NCBI GenBank assembly: GCA_023433265.1
Contig: JAEZDR010000077.1
Coordinates: 1 to 42,574, forward strand
DNA from: Bacteroidota bacterium
GTDB taxonomy: Bacteria; Bacteroidota; Bacteroidia; Chitinophagales; Chitinophagaceae
Reading direction: 5' to 3'
Length of the DNA: 42,574 nt
The position numbers and the translations under genes are program-made. Within the stretch, counting starts at the first letter, position 1, and the number at the start of each line of letters is the position of its first letter. This document shows positions 1 to 8,884 of the stretch, in pieces. The notes below the pieces were generated by a model that saw nothing but the letters and a program-made list of their open reading frames with translations, did not search any database and was not told the origin of the DNA.

Positions 1-192
1 CTAAAACACATCTCCACTGCTATGCTGTTTTTAGGTTTTACTTCTTGGCTTAATGGCAGCAAGCTGGATCTGAATTTTGATAATACACCTGCCGCTCCCT
101 TTAAAGAAGCCTCCATCGAGTGTTCTGTAGATGCGCAAGGTCTTGCCTACCGGTATCTTGTAGCACAGCAATACATAGTAGGAAAGGAGTGA
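1..192 (+). CDS. C-terminal end of an unrecognised protein (5' end outside window)
   Basis: The first frame is open from base 1 and ends at TGA 190-192, giving the last 63 residues of a longer protein that starts before the window. The visible part begins LKHISTAMLFLGF and ends YIVGKE. It has one short hydrophobic stretch near its start, followed by a polar tail. I do not recognise the family. No methionine that looks like a true start lies nearby, so I read it as a truncated gene and not a small complete one. The gene converges on the minus-strand PorP/SprF gene across a 630-bp gap. Confidence 0.5.
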   Translation, partial: LKHISTAMLFLGFTSWLNGSKLDLNFDNTPAAPFKEASIECSVDAQGLAYRYLVAQQYIVGKE

Positions 193-825
193 AGCTTTTA
201 TGCGGCTTTCTAATAGCTGCCGCCAATGTGCATCTTACTCACTATCACAGCTCCCTTTCATTGCACGTAGCAAGCATTCAACGGTAATGATAACAGCCCA
301 CCTTCTCGCATCTTCCTCGCCACTTATTTAGGGTAACAGTGACCATCCTTTACCACTCCTCTGCTACATGCCTTACTCCTAAAGCCATCATACCCAATGC
401 CTTAAGCACCCTAAAGCAGGGATTTTCCGGGGATATTCCGTACATATTCCGTAGGTATCCCATCTCAACTTTGCATTTCCCCTCTGAAAACAGCTTTACA
501 GGCCAATAAAATCGGTGAATTCTACTCGTATTTTTCTATGACTTATATCATATTTTCCCGGTAGCACATTTTCACCCCACAGCTTTCTCCCGGTACAAGA
601 TGTACCAACTCCTCTCCTACCCTATCATCATTTGGATACCCTTCACAGGGGTGCGTATCCCGGCCCGTCTTATCAGGCACTGGCACTTTCGTGGTACAAT
701 AATTTTAGAAGAATATTATAGCTGGCGCAAGAATGTAAATAGGCCTCCTGCTCAGGAAGCCGGGAATAATTACCGCTTAAGCTGAAGGTTTTTTATGCTT
801 AGGTTAGCAAATCATTTAGCACAAA
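193..825. other. Intergenic gap without a convincing gene
   Basis: This gap lies between two convergent genes. A 61-codon open frame at 600-785 (plus) has unremarkable composition and no family resemblance, so I do not call it. The gap holds an 11-bp-period repeat (423-466) and a small perfect inverted repeat, GGTACA at 592-597 and TGTACC at 601-606 with a 3-nt loop. No T-run follows it, so it is not a classic terminator. Nothing else recognisable is present. Confidence 0.6.
423..466. repeat. Degenerate 11-bp tandem repeat, about 4 units
   Basis: Units of 11 bp can be aligned at 423, 434, 445 and 456. The two central units, TATTCCGTACA and TATTCCGTAGG, share nine bases. The flanking units TTTTCCGGGGA and TATCCCATCTC are diverged. 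The period equals that of the repeat at 16368-16433, although the unit sequence differs. Confidence 0.55.
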
Positions 826-1857
826 TCAAAACTTAACTGCAGGACATTTTACCGGGCGGGAAGGATCAAATATCCCCACTTTTGTAAGCGAAAGCTCATA
901 AGCCCCTCTTGCTGCATTATACTTGCTCAGGCTACTTACCGTTACATCATAATTCACTATCAATTTGAAGTCATTCCATTGGTAACCCACCATCGGTATA
1001 AAAGCATCCTGGCTCCTGTAATACAATCCACCTATCAGTTGCGAGCTTCCATCGCCGCTTAAGTTATAGTTGGCATTGAGCCCTCCTACCCATTCCGAAA
1101 CACCGGTCATCTGGCTATAGTAAAGGTTTGGATTAACAATCCAACGATCGTTAAGCTTGATCGTGCTATTTACAAACAGGTTATAACGCATGGGAAGCCT
1201 TGCGCCAAGACCATCATTCCCAAAGAAAGATTCTTTGGGTTGGTTAATGTGCATCACGCTGATTCCTGCATTAAGATAAATATCGTCGGTTGGGAACACC
1301 GCATAGTTAACGCCCGCCTGGAGATCGAAGTAGCTCACCTTATCCCTTGTAAAAGGTTCATTGGAAGGGATATTTACGTTATCAAAAAATTGTCCGTTCC
1401 ATTGATTATCAAAAGTGAGCTTTGTAAAATCGATGCGCTTTTCTACCATTCCAATATTAAAACCCAGGCTAATAAGGCTGTTGTAGCCCAATACCTGGTG
1501 GTAGGCTATCGAACCATAAGCTTTGGTGCTGGTAAGGCTACCGGTACCCGCCTGGTCACGTAGCAGCATACCTCCCAATCCTACCCATCCCGCTTCCAAT
1601 ACCTGCGAAAACAACTGCACATCACCCCAGGCGCTAAACGTCTTGTAAGGATTGCTCATCACACTCGCCCATTGGTTCCTGTAGTTTACACCTACGCGGT
1701 AATCCGCGTCTGGCTGGAAACCTGTATTCGCCGGGTTTACTAACATGGGCGCATTGAAATACTGCGAAAAGTGCAGCTCCTGTGCGCTTACAGCCTGCCA
1801 TATAGTGAGAAAACCCACCATTAATCCAATCCATGCCTTCATAATCTTTTCCATCAT
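826..1857 (-). CDS. Type IX secretion system membrane protein, PorP/SprF family
   Basis: This is an outer-membrane beta-barrel protein of the PorP/SprF family, whose members accompany type IX secretion (T9SS) cargo with CHU_C-type C-terminal domains. The N-terminus carries a signal peptide (MKAWIGLMVGFLTIW, cut near VSAQ) followed by the family opening QELHFSQYFNAPMLVNPANT. The mature region has alternating short strands typical of a barrel, and the length of about 340 residues fits. Three ATG codons lie in frame at 1857, 1854 and 1842. The signal peptide fits the 1842 start best. The gene begins 6 bases after the stop of the giant CHU_C protein, so the two are almost certainly co-transcribed. 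In this family that pairing usually means a dedicated partner for export or anchoring of the upstream protein. The exact partner role is inferred. Confidence 0.93.
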   Translation of the reverse strand: MMEKIMKAWIGLMVGFLTIWQAVSAQELHFSQYFNAPMLVNPANTGFQPDADYRVGVNYRNQWASVMSNPYKTFSAWGDVQLFSQVLEAGWVGLGGMLLRDQAGTGSLTSTKAYGSIAYHQVLGYNSLISLGFNIGMVEKRIDFTKLTFDNQWNGQFFDNVNIPSNEPFTRDKVSYFDLQAGVNYAVFPTDDIYLNAGISVMHINQPKESFFGNDGLGARLPMRYNLFVNSTIKLNDRWIVNPNLYYSQMTGVSEWVGGLNANYNLSGDGSSQLIGGLYYRSQDAFIPMVGYQWNDFKLIVNYDVTVSSLSKYNAARGAYELSLTKVGIFDPSRPVKCPAVKF

Positions 1858-1863
1858 TCCCTC

Positions 1864-4800
1864 CTATCGTAATAATGTGATGTCTCCCTTTTTCTGGTGC
1901 CGGGTGCCGTCAAAGAATTCCACGTCCACAACGTAAGAATATACATCCTGGGGCTGCAGAATTCCTTTGTATGTGCCGTTCCATCCCTGCTTCATGCTCT
2001 TCGTTTCAAACACTACATTACCCCATCTGTTGTAAATAATCATTTGTACAGACTTGATCCCAAAACCCCTGACGGTAACATAGTCGTTCAACCCGTCACC
2101 ATTGGGTGTAAACGCTGATGGCACATCATAAACGGGAATTACCAATGCCTCAATGTCTTTGCAACTTGTATCAGCACATCCGGCCGAGTTCACAGCAACC
2201 AGGCAAGCTGTCTGGAGGCCACCCTGGTTATACTCATGTTTAACAATCGTATCTTTTCGGATAGTATTTAACGATTCGCCATCCCCAAACAACCAGGTAT
2301 ACCTTATGGCCCCGACAGAATTGTTTTGAAACTGCACCGCCTTATTAGCTTCAGGCGGGTTGGGCAAAAAAGTAAAGCTACTAGTGGGCTTATCACTTAC
2401 CCTTATCGTAAAGAAGGTGCTGTCTATCTTATTACAGGTATTCGTGTCAATGGCTACGAGCTTAACGGTATAGGTTCCTACGTTGTTATAATCATGCACA
2501 GGGTTTACCTCGTTTGATGTGGCGCCATCCCCAAAAGTCCAGGTAAAGCTTGCACCCGCAATAGAGGTATTGTTGAATTGAGCCTTGAACGGAGCACATC
2601 CTACGGAATCAATTACAAACTGTGCTTTTACGTTCTCAGCAATCCTAAGTGTTTTTTGCAATGAGTCAGGGCTGTTACAGTAGTTAGTATCCACCAACAC
2701 CAACCGCACATTGTAAACACCCGGCGCCGTATAGCTATGCGTTACTACCTGTGTTCCTGCAGGCAGGCGCGTACCGTCGCCAAAGTCCCAAACAAATGAG
2801 TTTGCTGTAAATGGTTTCCCGGCCACAGGAGTTGAATTATTGATAAACCTGTATTGAAGCAACTCGCAGGGACCAAACTTCTGCGTTTCAAAATCAATCC
2901 CGGCCTTGTCCACTCCTACAGTAATAGTAGTGAACGATGTATCTGAAATATTACAAGTGGTAGAATCAATCGAAATCAGCCTCACCTGGAATGTACCCAC
3001 CTGGTTGTAAGTGTGCGACACAGTGGGTATTGTTGTAACCTCTTCAGAAGAATTATCACCGAAGTTCCAGATAAACCTTTTCCCGGTAGCAATCGTGTCT
3101 TTAAAGTCTACAGTAAAGGGCAGGCAACCCTTTGTACGCGCAGTTCCGGACACATAGCTCTTCACTGCCGAACCCACTCCCGCCAGATTGAAAGCTAATT
3201 TTACAGCGGCCATATTACAGTCCTGCGAAGGATTCTGCATACTCCATGCTCCCGGAGTAGTTGGAAAAGGAGGCTTCCCACTACCGGTTCCTGACCGGCA
3301 ATTGGCACATAAAGCCTGGTAGATAACCCCATTCTCGTCAAACCTGCTGGTTCCACCGTCCACGTGCTCGCCCATGCCCCCTGTTTGTCCAAAGTAAGAT
3401 CCATATAGCTGTTTGGCAGCATTTCTTTCCATTACAAAAAAGTAAAAGTCGCTCCCGTCTGCCCGGCTCTCTCCCATATAAGCATCGGGTGTTACCGGCA
3501 TGTTGAAAGTGTTTTGATTGGGTGTATAGCTAGAGCTTCCATTGATGGCCCCTCCCCATCCTGACACATAAACATTTTCGCAACGATCCACCAGGAAGGC
3601 GATGATGGAGATAGAAGGAACCGAAGAGTTCTTTCCAAATGCACTCGAATAAACGTAAGCACTAAGATCAGGTTGCAGCTTGGCTATGTATTGTTTTGCA
3701 TTTGCCTGGTTGCCGCCTGCATTATAAGGCGAATTGACAATTGGCCATTGGCCGTTGGTGGTTCCTGTTATATACGGAAAGCCTTTCCTGTCGAACTTAA
3801 GCCCGAAAATAATATCTGCCTGGTTAGTTCCAATATACGTCAGCCGGTTTAAGGTTGTTCCGCCAAACACTGCTATAAAGCCATCAGCCTCTCCACCCTG
3901 GAAGCTGCCAAGCATACCTGCCTTAGTGCTTAGATCAGCACTTGCAGTTGCACCGCCTACATACAATTCTCCGGAATTAGGGTTTTCTGCGATTACAAAC
4001 GCAGCATCATCCCCACTGCCGCCGAGATATGTGCTGAATAACACACTCGACAAGTTAGCCGATATCCGTATGACTACTGCGTCCTGGTTTTTACTTCCTC
4101 CACGGTTAGTTGACTGAACCGCATTTTGTAGAGGGAAGTTGGTTGATTGCGTACAGGAAGCCAAACAAATATTTCCGTCTTTATCTATTATCACTTCGCT
4201 CCTGGCATCGTCACCATAATTTCTCCTGATTGTCGGAGGCGCCTGTTCAGCCTTGGGGCCAATATTTACCCCGTCTCTTTCACTGCCACCAAACTTCCTG
4301 GAAGCAACCATTGCGGACCCTGAGCTGTTGAGCTTTGATATTACAATATCATATTTACCACAGGGGCCATAATTGGCCTGCGTTGCAGGATAATCTGAAG
4401 CATTGGTTCTACCGGCAATAATCAGGTTACCTTCAGCGTCCACTACCAGGCTATGGGGTTGTTCATTACCGTTTTTACCACCTATATAGGTTGCGTAAAG
4501 CCTGTTTGTACCACTGGAATTAAATTTTATTATACCCATATCGAAGGCCCCGAAACCGTCATCACTGGTACCCCCGGCAAACTGCTGCTGGAAGGCACCG
4601 ACATTTGTAGGATACTGAGAACCGAAAACAATTCCACCACCATAAAAGTTGCCACTGCCATCGTAGGTCGCCGTATAACCCCAGTTATCCGATACACTAC
4701 CTGTAAAAGTGGAGAACCATAGCTCCGGATCAATTACAAGCGTGGCTGCAGGATCGTAATTTTCCAGTTGAAACCGCAGGATGTTACCTCGCAATATAAA

Positions 4801-5511
4801 ATTACACTTCACCTCTTGTCGGCCTTTCGGCAACACCTGGTAGCTATATGGTTTCGATTCCTTTATTTCCTGTACCGAGGTTTTAATGTATAGTTCATCA
4901 TTTTTTATTCTTACGCCGTCGGTTCCTTCAAACATTAAGGCAAGCCTGCTAATGTCAGCGCCGGGGTGTACGATGATGTCGTACTTAAGGTTGGCTTCGC
5001 CGGTATAGTACCTTACATCAATGCCGGGATACATGTTTTGGTAAGTAACAGCATTATAGATTTTACAGTTGCCCGCCCATTTGGCCGGATCGTTTCCTAT
5101 AAAGTAATTATTGTACGTAGGTTGAGGCTTCTCAGGAATAATGTTAGGATTTGGGTTTGCATAAAGGAACCTCACCTTATAAGCATGCGAACGAAGTGTT
5201 AGCCTGTCAGTATTTACCGGGGCAGGAGCGGCGGTCTTGTTCGAAGAATGATGATGATGATCACCACTTGTGTTGCCGTGGCTATGCCCATGATAGCTCT
5301 CGTAAATAGCCTGCATATCTGCAGAGTTGTGTAATACCACCTTGTACCCGTCTTTAAGAAGGGCAAAGTCTCCATTGTTTAGGTTGCCTTTAAACGTTAC
5401 TTCTGCGGGCCATTGACCTTTGTTTTCCACAAACTCCAGTTGTTGACCCATAGCCACGGTAGCTGTAAAGACACACAGTGCCACCAACACAACGCTACTT
5501 ACTCTTTTCAA
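1864..5511 (-). CDS. Giant secreted protein: DUF7948, beta-propeller repeats, four PKD domains, T9SS type B (CHU_C) sorting domain
   Basis: This 1215-residue cell-surface or secreted protein has a signal peptide at residues 1-22 (ending VAMGQ). A DUF7948-like region follows (about 24-240, opening FVENKGQWPAEVTFKG and ending LVIDPELWFSTFTG). Next come SBBP-type beta-propeller repeats of the style YATYIGG and STYLGGSGDDAAF (about 245-760). Four PKD domains follow (about 785-1125), recognised by WNFGDN, WDFGDG, WTFGDG and WLFGDG, each with paired cysteines. The last 85 residues are the gliding-motility-associated C-terminal domain (PSAFTPNGDGLNDYV, IYNRWGNVVFE, GWNGTYKG), the type B signal for T9SS. 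Residues 74-91 form a histidine-rich segment. The neighbouring PorP/SprF gene supports T9SS export. Its ligand is unknown; adhesion or a surface scaffold role is inferred. Confidence 0.93.
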   Translation of the reverse strand: MKRVSSVVLVALCVFTATVAMGQQLEFVENKGQWPAEVTFKGNLNNGDFALLKDGYKVVLHNSADMQAIYESYHGHSHGNTSGDHHHHSSNKTAAPAPVNTDRLTLRSHAYKVRFLYANPNPNIIPEKPQPTYNNYFIGNDPAKWAGNCKIYNAVTYQNMYPGIDVRYYTGEANLKYDIIVHPGADISRLALMFEGTDGVRIKNDELYIKTSVQEIKESKPYSYQVLPKGRQEVKCNFILRGNILRFQLENYDPAATLVIDPELWFSTFTGSVSDNWGYTATYDGSGNFYGGGIVFGSQYPTNVGAFQQQFAGGTSDDGFGAFDMGIIKFNSSGTNRLYATYIGGKNGNEQPHSLVVDAEGNLIIAGRTNASDYPATQANYGPCGKYDIVISKLNSSGSAMVASRKFGGSERDGVNIGPKAEQAPPTIRRNYGDDARSEVIIDKDGNICLASCTQSTNFPLQNAVQSTNRGGSKNQDAVVIRISANLSSVLFSTYLGGSGDDAAFVIAENPNSGELYVGGATASADLSTKAGMLGSFQGGEADGFIAVFGGTTLNRLTYIGTNQADIIFGLKFDRKGFPYITGTTNGQWPIVNSPYNAGGNQANAKQYIAKLQPDLSAYVYSSAFGKNSSVPSISIIAFLVDRCENVYVSGWGGAINGSSSYTPNQNTFNMPVTPDAYMGESRADGSDFYFFVMERNAAKQLYGSYFGQTGGMGEHVDGGTSRFDENGVIYQALCANCRSGTGSGKPPFPTTPGAWSMQNPSQDCNMAAVKLAFNLAGVGSAVKSYVSGTARTKGCLPFTVDFKDTIATGKRFIWNFGDNSSEEVTTIPTVSHTYNQVGTFQVRLISIDSTTCNISDTSFTTITVGVDKAGIDFETQKFGPCELLQYRFINNSTPVAGKPFTANSFVWDFGDGTRLPAGTQVVTHSYTAPGVYNVRLVLVDTNYCNSPDSLQKTLRIAENVKAQFVIDSVGCAPFKAQFNNTSIAGASFTWTFGDGATSNEVNPVHDYNNVGTYTVKLVAIDTNTCNKIDSTFFTIRVSDKPTSSFTFLPNPPEANKAVQFQNNSVGAIRYTWLFGDGESLNTIRKDTIVKHEYNQGGLQTACLVAVNSAGCADTSCKDIEALVIPVYDVPSAFTPNGDGLNDYVTVRGFGIKSVQMIIYNRWGNVVFETKSMKQGWNGTYKGILQPQDVYSYVVDVEFFDGTRHQKKGDITLLR

Positions 5512-5529
5512 CCTGTTTAAAATTAAATA

Positions 5530-7590
5530 TTATGAAATCTTACTCCAAACCGTCTTTCCCTTCTGCCTCATAAGATACTGTTTCAAGGGCAAATTCTGCG
5601 CCGATTCAATTTCAGGGTCTGCCTCCACTACCTGCTCCGCTGTTTGCTTCGCCATCTCCAGCAGAGACTTATCGTTGACGATGCTGGCAAGCTTAAAATT
5701 CAAAACCCCGCTTTGCCTCGTGCCTTCAATATCGCCCGGACCCCGAAGTTCCAAATCCTTTTCCGCAATCCTGAACCCATCATTTGTAGCACACATTATA
5801 GAGATACGTTCCCTCGCTTCATTAGATAGCTTCGAACCTGTTAAAAGCACACAAAAACTTTGGTCACTTCCCCTTCCTACTCTACCCCGCAACTGGTGCA
5901 ACTGGCTCAAGCCAAATTTCTCTGCGCTTTCTATTACCATTACCGTAGCGTTCGGCACGTTTACACCCACCTCAATTACAGTAGTACTTACCATTATTTG
6001 GGTGTCGCCTTTTACAAAACGCTGCATGTTCGTATCCTTTTGTTCCGAAGGTTGTTTTCCATGCACCATGCTTATCAGGTATTTCGGCTCCGGGAAAAAG
6101 CTTTTAACCTGTTCGTAACCCTGCATCAAATCTTCGTAACTTACTTTCTCACTCTCTTCTATCAGAGGATAAATAAAGTAAGCCTGCCGTCCCGCTTCTA
6201 TCTGCGTTTTCACAAACTCCATCACACTCGCCCTTGCCATCTCATTGCGCTGAACGGTAGTAACCGGCTTCCTTCCTGGAGGAAGTTCATCCATTATGCT
6301 ATAATCCAGATCTCCATACGCCGTCATCGCAAGTGTGCGGGGTATAGGTGTAGCTGTCATTACAAGCACATGCGGCGGTATCTCTGCCTTGCGCCATAGT
6401 CGCGCCCGCTGCTCTACCCCAAACCTATGCTGCTCGTCCACGATAGCAAGGCCAAGGTGCCTGAACACAACACTATCTTCTATTAAAGCATGTGTGCCTA
6501 CAATGAAATTCAAAGAGCCTTCCTGCAACTGCTGCAGTATTCTTCGTCGTTCTGCAGTTTTAGTACTGCCGGTTAACAATGCAATTTTCACCGGCATGTT
6601 TTGCAGCAATTGCGATAGTCCCAGGAAGTGCTGTTGTGCAAGTATCTCTGTGGGAGCCATCATGCACGCCTGGTAACCATTGTCTGCAGCAAGCAACATC
6701 GTAAGCAATGCCACAATGGTCTTACCACTTCCTACATCGCCTTGCAGCAACCGGTTCATTTGTCGTCCTGATCCCGTATCCTGCCTAATCTCCTTCAATA
6801 CACGCTTCTGTGCATTAGTAAGCGCAAACGGGAGGAAATTATTGTAAAAGGTAGTAAAAAGATCGCCAACCTGGTGAAATTTAACACCAATGCTGCTCTT
6901 GTGTCTTCTAATACGCACCATTTGCAGCCGCACCTGTGCTATGAAAAGCTCTTCGAACTTCAACCGCGTAAGTGCTTGTTCATGGGCTTGGGTGGATGCC
7001 GGGAAATGTACCTGCATATATGCCTCATATCTTGGCATCAGCTTAAGAGAAGCAACAAGCTGTGAGGGTAAATTCTCCGGCAGGTCATTTGGATGAACCT
7101 GCCCAATGAGGTTATAAGTTAGCTTAGCTATCTGCCTTCCGTTAAGGCTTCTGACCTTTAATTTTTCGGTAGATGGATAAACAGGCTCCAGGAAACTCTT
7201 ACCTTCTGCATGAGGAACAGCCACAGGCTCAAGTTCTGGATGCACAATCTGCGGCCGGTTGTTGAAGAAGGTTACCTTGCCATATACAATGTAATTCTCT
7301 CCTTCGTTTACAGCCTTTATTACCCAGTGAAGCGCCTGGAACCAGGCAAGTTCAAGAATGCCGGTACCGTCGCTAAGCTGGGCCACCAATCGCTTACCTC
7401 GTTTTTCCCCAAGAGTAACGAGGTTTGATAGCTTGCCTTTAACCTGCACATAGTCTGTCTGGAAGTTGATGGAACTGATCGTAGAAATCTTAGTCTTATC
7501 AAGATGCCGCAGCGGAAAGTGCTCCAACAGGTCTTTGAAAGTAAAGATCGAAAGCTCTTTGCGTAGCAGCTCGCCACGTACAGGGCCCAC
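5530..7590 (-). CDS. recG: ATP-dependent DNA helicase RecG
   Basis: RecG remodels stalled replication forks and Holliday junctions in the cytoplasm. The protein has the N-terminal wedge/OB region, Walker A GDVGSGKT (about residue 287), DEXH motif VDEQHRFG, motif III VMTATPIPRT, motif V STTVIEVGVNVPNA and motif VI QLRGRVGRG. The GTG at 7590 would give 686 residues. However, family members normally begin further upstream with TPIEYLKGVGP, and that segment is present in frame back to a stop at 7639-7641 with no ATG, GTG or TTG. The protein either starts at this GTG, losing the conserved opening, or at a rare codon such as ATA 7633-7635, which gives 701 residues. The gene lies 18 bases upstream of the CHU_C gene in the same direction. 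Confidence 0.95.
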   Translation of the reverse strand: MGPVRGELLRKELSIFTFKDLLEHFPLRHLDKTKISTISSINFQTDYVQVKGKLSNLVTLGEKRGKRLVAQLSDGTGILELAWFQALHWVIKAVNEGENYIVYGKVTFFNNRPQIVHPELEPVAVPHAEGKSFLEPVYPSTEKLKVRSLNGRQIAKLTYNLIGQVHPNDLPENLPSQLVASLKLMPRYEAYMQVHFPASTQAHEQALTRLKFEELFIAQVRLQMVRIRRHKSSIGVKFHQVGDLFTTFYNNFLPFALTNAQKRVLKEIRQDTGSGRQMNRLLQGDVGSGKTIVALLTMLLAADNGYQACMMAPTEILAQQHFLGLSQLLQNMPVKIALLTGSTKTAERRRILQQLQEGSLNFIVGTHALIEDSVVFRHLGLAIVDEQHRFGVEQRARLWRKAEIPPHVLVMTATPIPRTLAMTAYGDLDYSIMDELPPGRKPVTTVQRNEMARASVMEFVKTQIEAGRQAYFIYPLIEESEKVSYEDLMQGYEQVKSFFPEPKYLISMVHGKQPSEQKDTNMQRFVKGDTQIMVSTTVIEVGVNVPNATVMVIESAEKFGLSQLHQLRGRVGRGSDQSFCVLLTGSKLSNEARERISIMCATNDGFRIAEKDLELRGPGDIEGTRQSGVLNFKLASIVNDKSLLEMAKQTAEQVVEADPEIESAQNLPLKQYLMRQKGKTVWSKIS

Positions 7591-7708
7591 GCCTTTTAGG
7601 TACTCAATAGGGGTATCTAATGCCGAGTGTTCTATAGCTTAACGGTTTCTAACAAAATTAAGCAAAGGCACCCGGAGCGGCAGAATAACATAAAATGTTT
7701 AGACGCAT

Positions 7709-7739
7709 TTGTTTAAGCAATCGTTCTGGGCTTACTTTG
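7709..7739 (+). promoter_or_regulatory. Putative Bacteroidota-type promoter of the amidohydrolase gene
   Basis: TTG at 7709-7711 and TTACTTTG at 7732-7739 are separated by 20 bp, close to the TTG/TAnnTTTG pattern with one mismatch in the -7 box. The -7 box ends only 5 bases before the ATG at 7745, so the message would be nearly leaderless. The element also overlaps the alternative TTG start at 7709, which argues against that start. Confidence 0.45.
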
Positions 7740-7744
7740 TTGCT

Positions 7745-8884
7745 ATGAGAAAGTTGTTAAGCGGCATAGTTTGCATCGCCCTTGCTTCACCTGTTATCGG
7801 CCAGCAGGATTCAGCCAGGAAAGTAAGAATAGACTTCGAAACTTATAATCCTCCTTCATCGCTTGTAGTTCCGGAACACAAGCTTACACGAGCAAAGTAT
7901 CCCTTTATCGACATTCACAATCACCAAACAAATATGCCGAAGCAAGACATTCCTAAATTGCTCAGGCAGATGGATAGCCTCAATATGGCTGTGATGGTGA
8001 ATCTGAGCGGCAGGGGATTTATCAGGCGGGACAGTGTTTACGACGTTAATAATCATCAATACCTTGCGGATGCCATTGAGAATGCGAAGAAAACAACTCC
8101 CAACAGGATCGTTGTTTTCACCAACATCTCTTTCGCCAACTTTGGCGATGCAGATTGGACTACAAATGCAGTGAAACAACTGGAGATGGATGTAAAGGCA
8201 GGCGCAAAAGGGCTAAAGATATATAAGGGCTTAGGCTTTTCGTATAGGGATAAATCAGGAAAGCTGATTAGGGTTGATGACGAAAGGCTTGACCCCATCT
8301 GGGCAAAGTGTGGCGAACTAAAAATACCGGTACTTATTCACACGGCTGACCCTAAGCAATTTTGGGAGGCTCCCAACGAACAGAACGAAAGGTGGCTGGA
8401 ACTTTTTACCTACCCTGGCAGGAAAAGAAGCGACACAGATCCTGCACCCTGGGACGAATTGATAAAGCAGCAGCATAACGTGTTCAGGAAGCACCCTGAA
8501 ACCACTTTCATTAATGCACATTTTGGATGGTACGCAAACCACCTTGCTCATCTTTCTAAGTTGATGGATACCTATAAGAACACCTATGTTGAATTCGGCG
8601 CTGTGATAGCTGAGTTAGGCCGGCAACCGAGGGCAGCAAAATCTTTCTTCATCAAGTACCAGGACAGGATCCTGTTTGGAAAAGACAGTTGGGTGCCGGC
8701 TGAGTACACCACCTATTTCAGGGTGCTTGAAACAGAGGACGAATATTTCCCTTATCACAAAAAATACCACGCTTTCTGGGCCATGTACGGTATGGGGTTG
8801 CCCGATAGCGTGCTTAAAAAAGTGTACTACAAAAACGCAATGAAAATACTCCCCGGCATTGACAAGACGCTGTTCCCCGACTAA
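7745..8884 (+). CDS. Secreted amidohydrolase-2 family metal-dependent hydrolase
   Basis: This is a TIM-barrel hydrolase of the amidohydrolase-2 type (PF04909-like). A signal peptide (MRKLLSGIVCIALASPVIG) directs it to the periplasm, and the ATG at 7745 fits that peptide, whereas an upstream in-frame TTG would disrupt it. Metal-binding features are FIDIHNHQ (His58 and His60), a strand-end histidine in VLIHTADP, FINAHFGW, and the C-terminal aspartate in ILFGKDSWVP. AKGLKIYKGLGF is a further conserved core strand. The length of 379 residues fits the family. The substrate cannot be read from the sequence; relatives include decarboxylases and lactonases. Its stop overlaps the start of the next gene (TAATG), so the two are translationally coupled despite unrelated predicted roles. 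Confidence 0.85.
   Translation: MRKLLSGIVCIALASPVIGQQDSARKVRIDFETYNPPSSLVVPEHKLTRAKYPFIDIHNHQTNMPKQDIPKLLRQMDSLNMAVMVNLSGRGFIRRDSVYDVNNHQYLADAIENAKKTTPNRIVVFTNISFANFGDADWTTNAVKQLEMDVKAGAKGLKIYKGLGFSYRDKSGKLIRVDDERLDPIWAKCGELKIPVLIHTADPKQFWEAPNEQNERWLELFTYPGRKRSDTDPAPWDELIKQQHNVFRKHPETTFINAHFGWYANHLAHLSKLMDTYKNTYVEFGAVIAELGRQPRAAKSFFIKYQDRILFGKDSWVPAEYTTYFRVLETEDEYFPYHKKYHAFWAMYGMGLPDSVLKKVYYKNAMKILPGIDKTLFPD

Noticed and set aside
600..785. 61-codon plus-strand open frame in the first gap
   Set aside because: Composition is not protein-like, there is no family resemblance, and no supporting ribosome-binding site or neighbour; most likely chance.
1240..1563. 107-codon plus-strand open frame inside the PorP/SprF gene
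   Set aside because: It is the antisense shadow of a well-supported coding sequence.
7709..7744. Upstream TTG start giving 12 extra residues on the secreted amidohydrolase
   Set aside because: It would add residues ahead of a good signal peptide and overlaps the likely promoter.
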